From positions 48,831,143-48,895,142 of the forward strand of contig OY757026.1 in NCBI GenBank assembly GCA_963580285.1: 64,000 bases of DNA, written 5' to 3'. Positions 62,912 to 64,000 of this stretch are shown one piece after another. The notes beneath the pieces were generated by a model, which made no database searches, was not told where the DNA came from, and saw nothing but the letters and a program-made list of their open reading frames with translations. Position 1 is the first letter of the stretch. Every line of letters starts with the position of its first letter. This stretch comes from Lucinisca nassula. Lineage: Eukaryota; Mollusca; Bivalvia; Lucinida; Lucinidae. The translations under genes and the position numbers were made by a program.

Positions 62912-63110
62912 AATCTTTTCTACGGTCATTCTCTCCCTTCCGCTGATTCAAGAAGGGCAGTTGTCAATTTCTGGCGAAAGAATGTGCACTGTACTGGTTA
63001 ACCGCTTACGTATAAGCCTGCCCAGGAAAGTGTTGATAAGTAAACTGACCGGCTCAAAAATGACCTAAATAGTGTTGACTGGGCCGTTAAACTCCAATAC
63101 AAACAAACAA
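62912..63110 (+). mobile_element. SINE-A copy (5'-truncated) inside the Polinton-like element
   Basis: It has the SINE-A body and tail (GGTTAACCGCTTACGTATAA, GACTGGGCCGTTAAAC) and ends in CAAACAAACAAA. It is flanked by the exact 13-bp target duplication ACGTCTTATTTGA (62899-62911 and 63111-63123). It therefore arrived after the transposon had its present 3' UTR. Confidence 0.93.
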
Positions 63111-63123
63111 ACGTCTTATTTGA

Positions 63124-63520
63124 TATTTCTTTCCGATATCTGGTCAATATTCTATGTTCGTCCTTGCCTCCTTAATTTCTTCTTGAACAGTCATTTTCTG
63201 TTATTTTAACTTTTTAAAACATTTGTTATATGTGCAGTTGTTGAACAGAATCCCCAGTGCCCAAGTGACAGAATATCGTCTGCTCAATACTTTCACTTGT
63301 GTATTTTAAGTATTGACAAAAGTCGCCTATACACATTTTATAATAATTCACAATTTTACAAGGTCACATAATTTACTACACCTTTGTACTTAGTTAACTT
63401 ATCAATGAAAAAAAAAGTATAATAGGATGGGGCATTTCAATGTGAAATCAGATACTATTGAATCGTGTAATTGATGTATTAAGGAGGCGAAGGACAACAA
63501 GCCCAAACTCCTCTAGAGGC
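63124..63520. other. AT-rich inner flank of the right terminal repeat
   Basis: AT-rich sequence with no ORF of note. A single diverged piece of the CCTCCTCA higher-order unit lies at its right end. Confidence 0.4.
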
Positions 63521-63522
63521 GA

Positions 63523-63960
63523 TGGTGTTAAAACAATCAACACGGCTATAGTATCCGACAGTCATAGGAGTTAATACAGTATCGCTCTAGGGCTTGAAAA
63601 AAGGTCCCCCCCACCCCCCCCCCCCTCCCAATGCTTAAACCCCAGACAGGGGATCATAAGGGGTAATGACCGAAGTTGCGCTTAGAAGGTGCATGGACAA
63701 TATAGCGCACGAAAGCGCGCGAAAAAAAAAATGGCGCGTTTTTTCCCCCCAATAAATTCGACCGCGATAAAAGTGGCGCGTTATGACGTCATCCAAGATG
63801 GCCGACAGGACGTGACGACGGTTCAAGATGGCGGTCGGAAATACGTCATCCAAGATGGCCGACCGGATGTCACGTGATTCAAGATGGCCGCCGGATATGA
63901 CGTCAGAGGGTGGAATCTAGTCCTGAGGACTAGATTGGCCCCCCCAATTTTTACCCTACT
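63523..63960 (-). repeat. Right terminal inverted repeat of the Polinton-like element
   Basis: Inverted copy of 59653-60085, ending in ACCCTACT just before the GAGGAA target duplication. The small open frames inside both repeats translate identically because the sequence is duplicated, not because they are genes. Confidence 0.93.
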
Positions 63961-64000
63961 GAGGAATATCCTACGTTCCATATATGAATAAATTCGTCCG

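Larger units (their letters stand above)
59653..63960 (+). mobile_element. Polinton/Maverick-like non-autonomous element, 4.3 kb
   Basis: Long terminal inverted repeats of about 435 bp begin AGTAGGGTAAAAAT and end with its complement ACCCTACT. The element is flanked on both sides by the 6-bp target duplication GAGGAA (59647-59652 and 63961-63966). AG...CT termini, inverted repeats of hundreds of bases and a 6-bp duplication are the established signature of Polintons. Autonomous ones are 15-20 kb and encode DNA polymerase B, integrase, packaging ATPase, protease and capsid genes; none of these is here. The interior holds a 1.5-kb CCTCCTCA-rich tandem array, one 289-codon ORF with a poly(A) signal, and a SINE inserted later. 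The Polinton assignment rests on end structure only, so the confidence is moderate. Confidence 0.7.

Noticed and set aside
59738..63877. Small proteins encoded in both terminal repeats
   Set aside because: They are identical only because the inverted repeats are identical. They overlap on both strands and show no domain.

Overview
This is a eukaryotic, gene-poor and repeat-packed window. The most likely source is a bivalve or other mollusc. I base that on the dense small DNA elements, tRNA-headed SINEs with (CAAA)n tails, and repeats ending in GGTGAGC...GGCCCTCTTGTTT, which I recall from bivalve genomes. That is inference from memory, not a database result. Nothing looks bacterial: there are no operons and no long intact ORF except one inside a transposon.

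Two host genes can be read, both as short exons with consensus splice sites. On the + strand, four exons (17767-17853, 18868-18990, 22396-22476, 32128-32312) join in phase 1 at every junction. They encode the last ~157 residues of a small protein of the CXorf65/C22orf15 type; the short first coding exon was not found. On the - strand, three exons (55340-55232, 52395-52255, 50671-50495) encode the C-terminal ~140 residues of the guanylate-kinase-like domain of a p55/PALS (MPP) family MAGUK. Its upstream exons were not found in the window.

The rest is mobile and repetitive DNA. 1-3.7 kb: two tandem-repeat families. 4.2-6.7 kb: a ~225-bp satellite whose every unit carries a hairpin. 7-15 kb: hairpin elements, a GATATC-rich palindromic array and a dead LINE fragment. 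15.6-17.6 kb: an inverted relative of the 1.1-3.5 kb element. 20.1-21.6 kb: a related element with ~150-bp units. 23.3 and 30.2 kb: two GTCGAC-centred palindromic arrays. 25.5-26.8 kb: an element with minisatellite inverted ends and a 9-bp target duplication. 33.5-40.2 kb: a large inverted duplication whose arms are bounded by palindromic CTCGT arrays. 44.5-48.4 kb: an element with ~620-bp terminal inverted repeats and a 5-bp target duplication. 59.65-63.96 kb: an element with ~435-bp inverted repeats, AGT...ACT ends and a 6-bp target duplication, carrying one 289-codon ORF.

The last element looks like a miniature, non-autonomous Polinton/Maverick relative and is the most unusual object here. 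Two SINE families share a 3' tail and are nested in each other, in the satellite, in the inverted duplication and in the Polinton-like element. Exact target duplications therefore allow a partial order of events. I see no rRNA, no functional tRNA gene and no CRISPR array.
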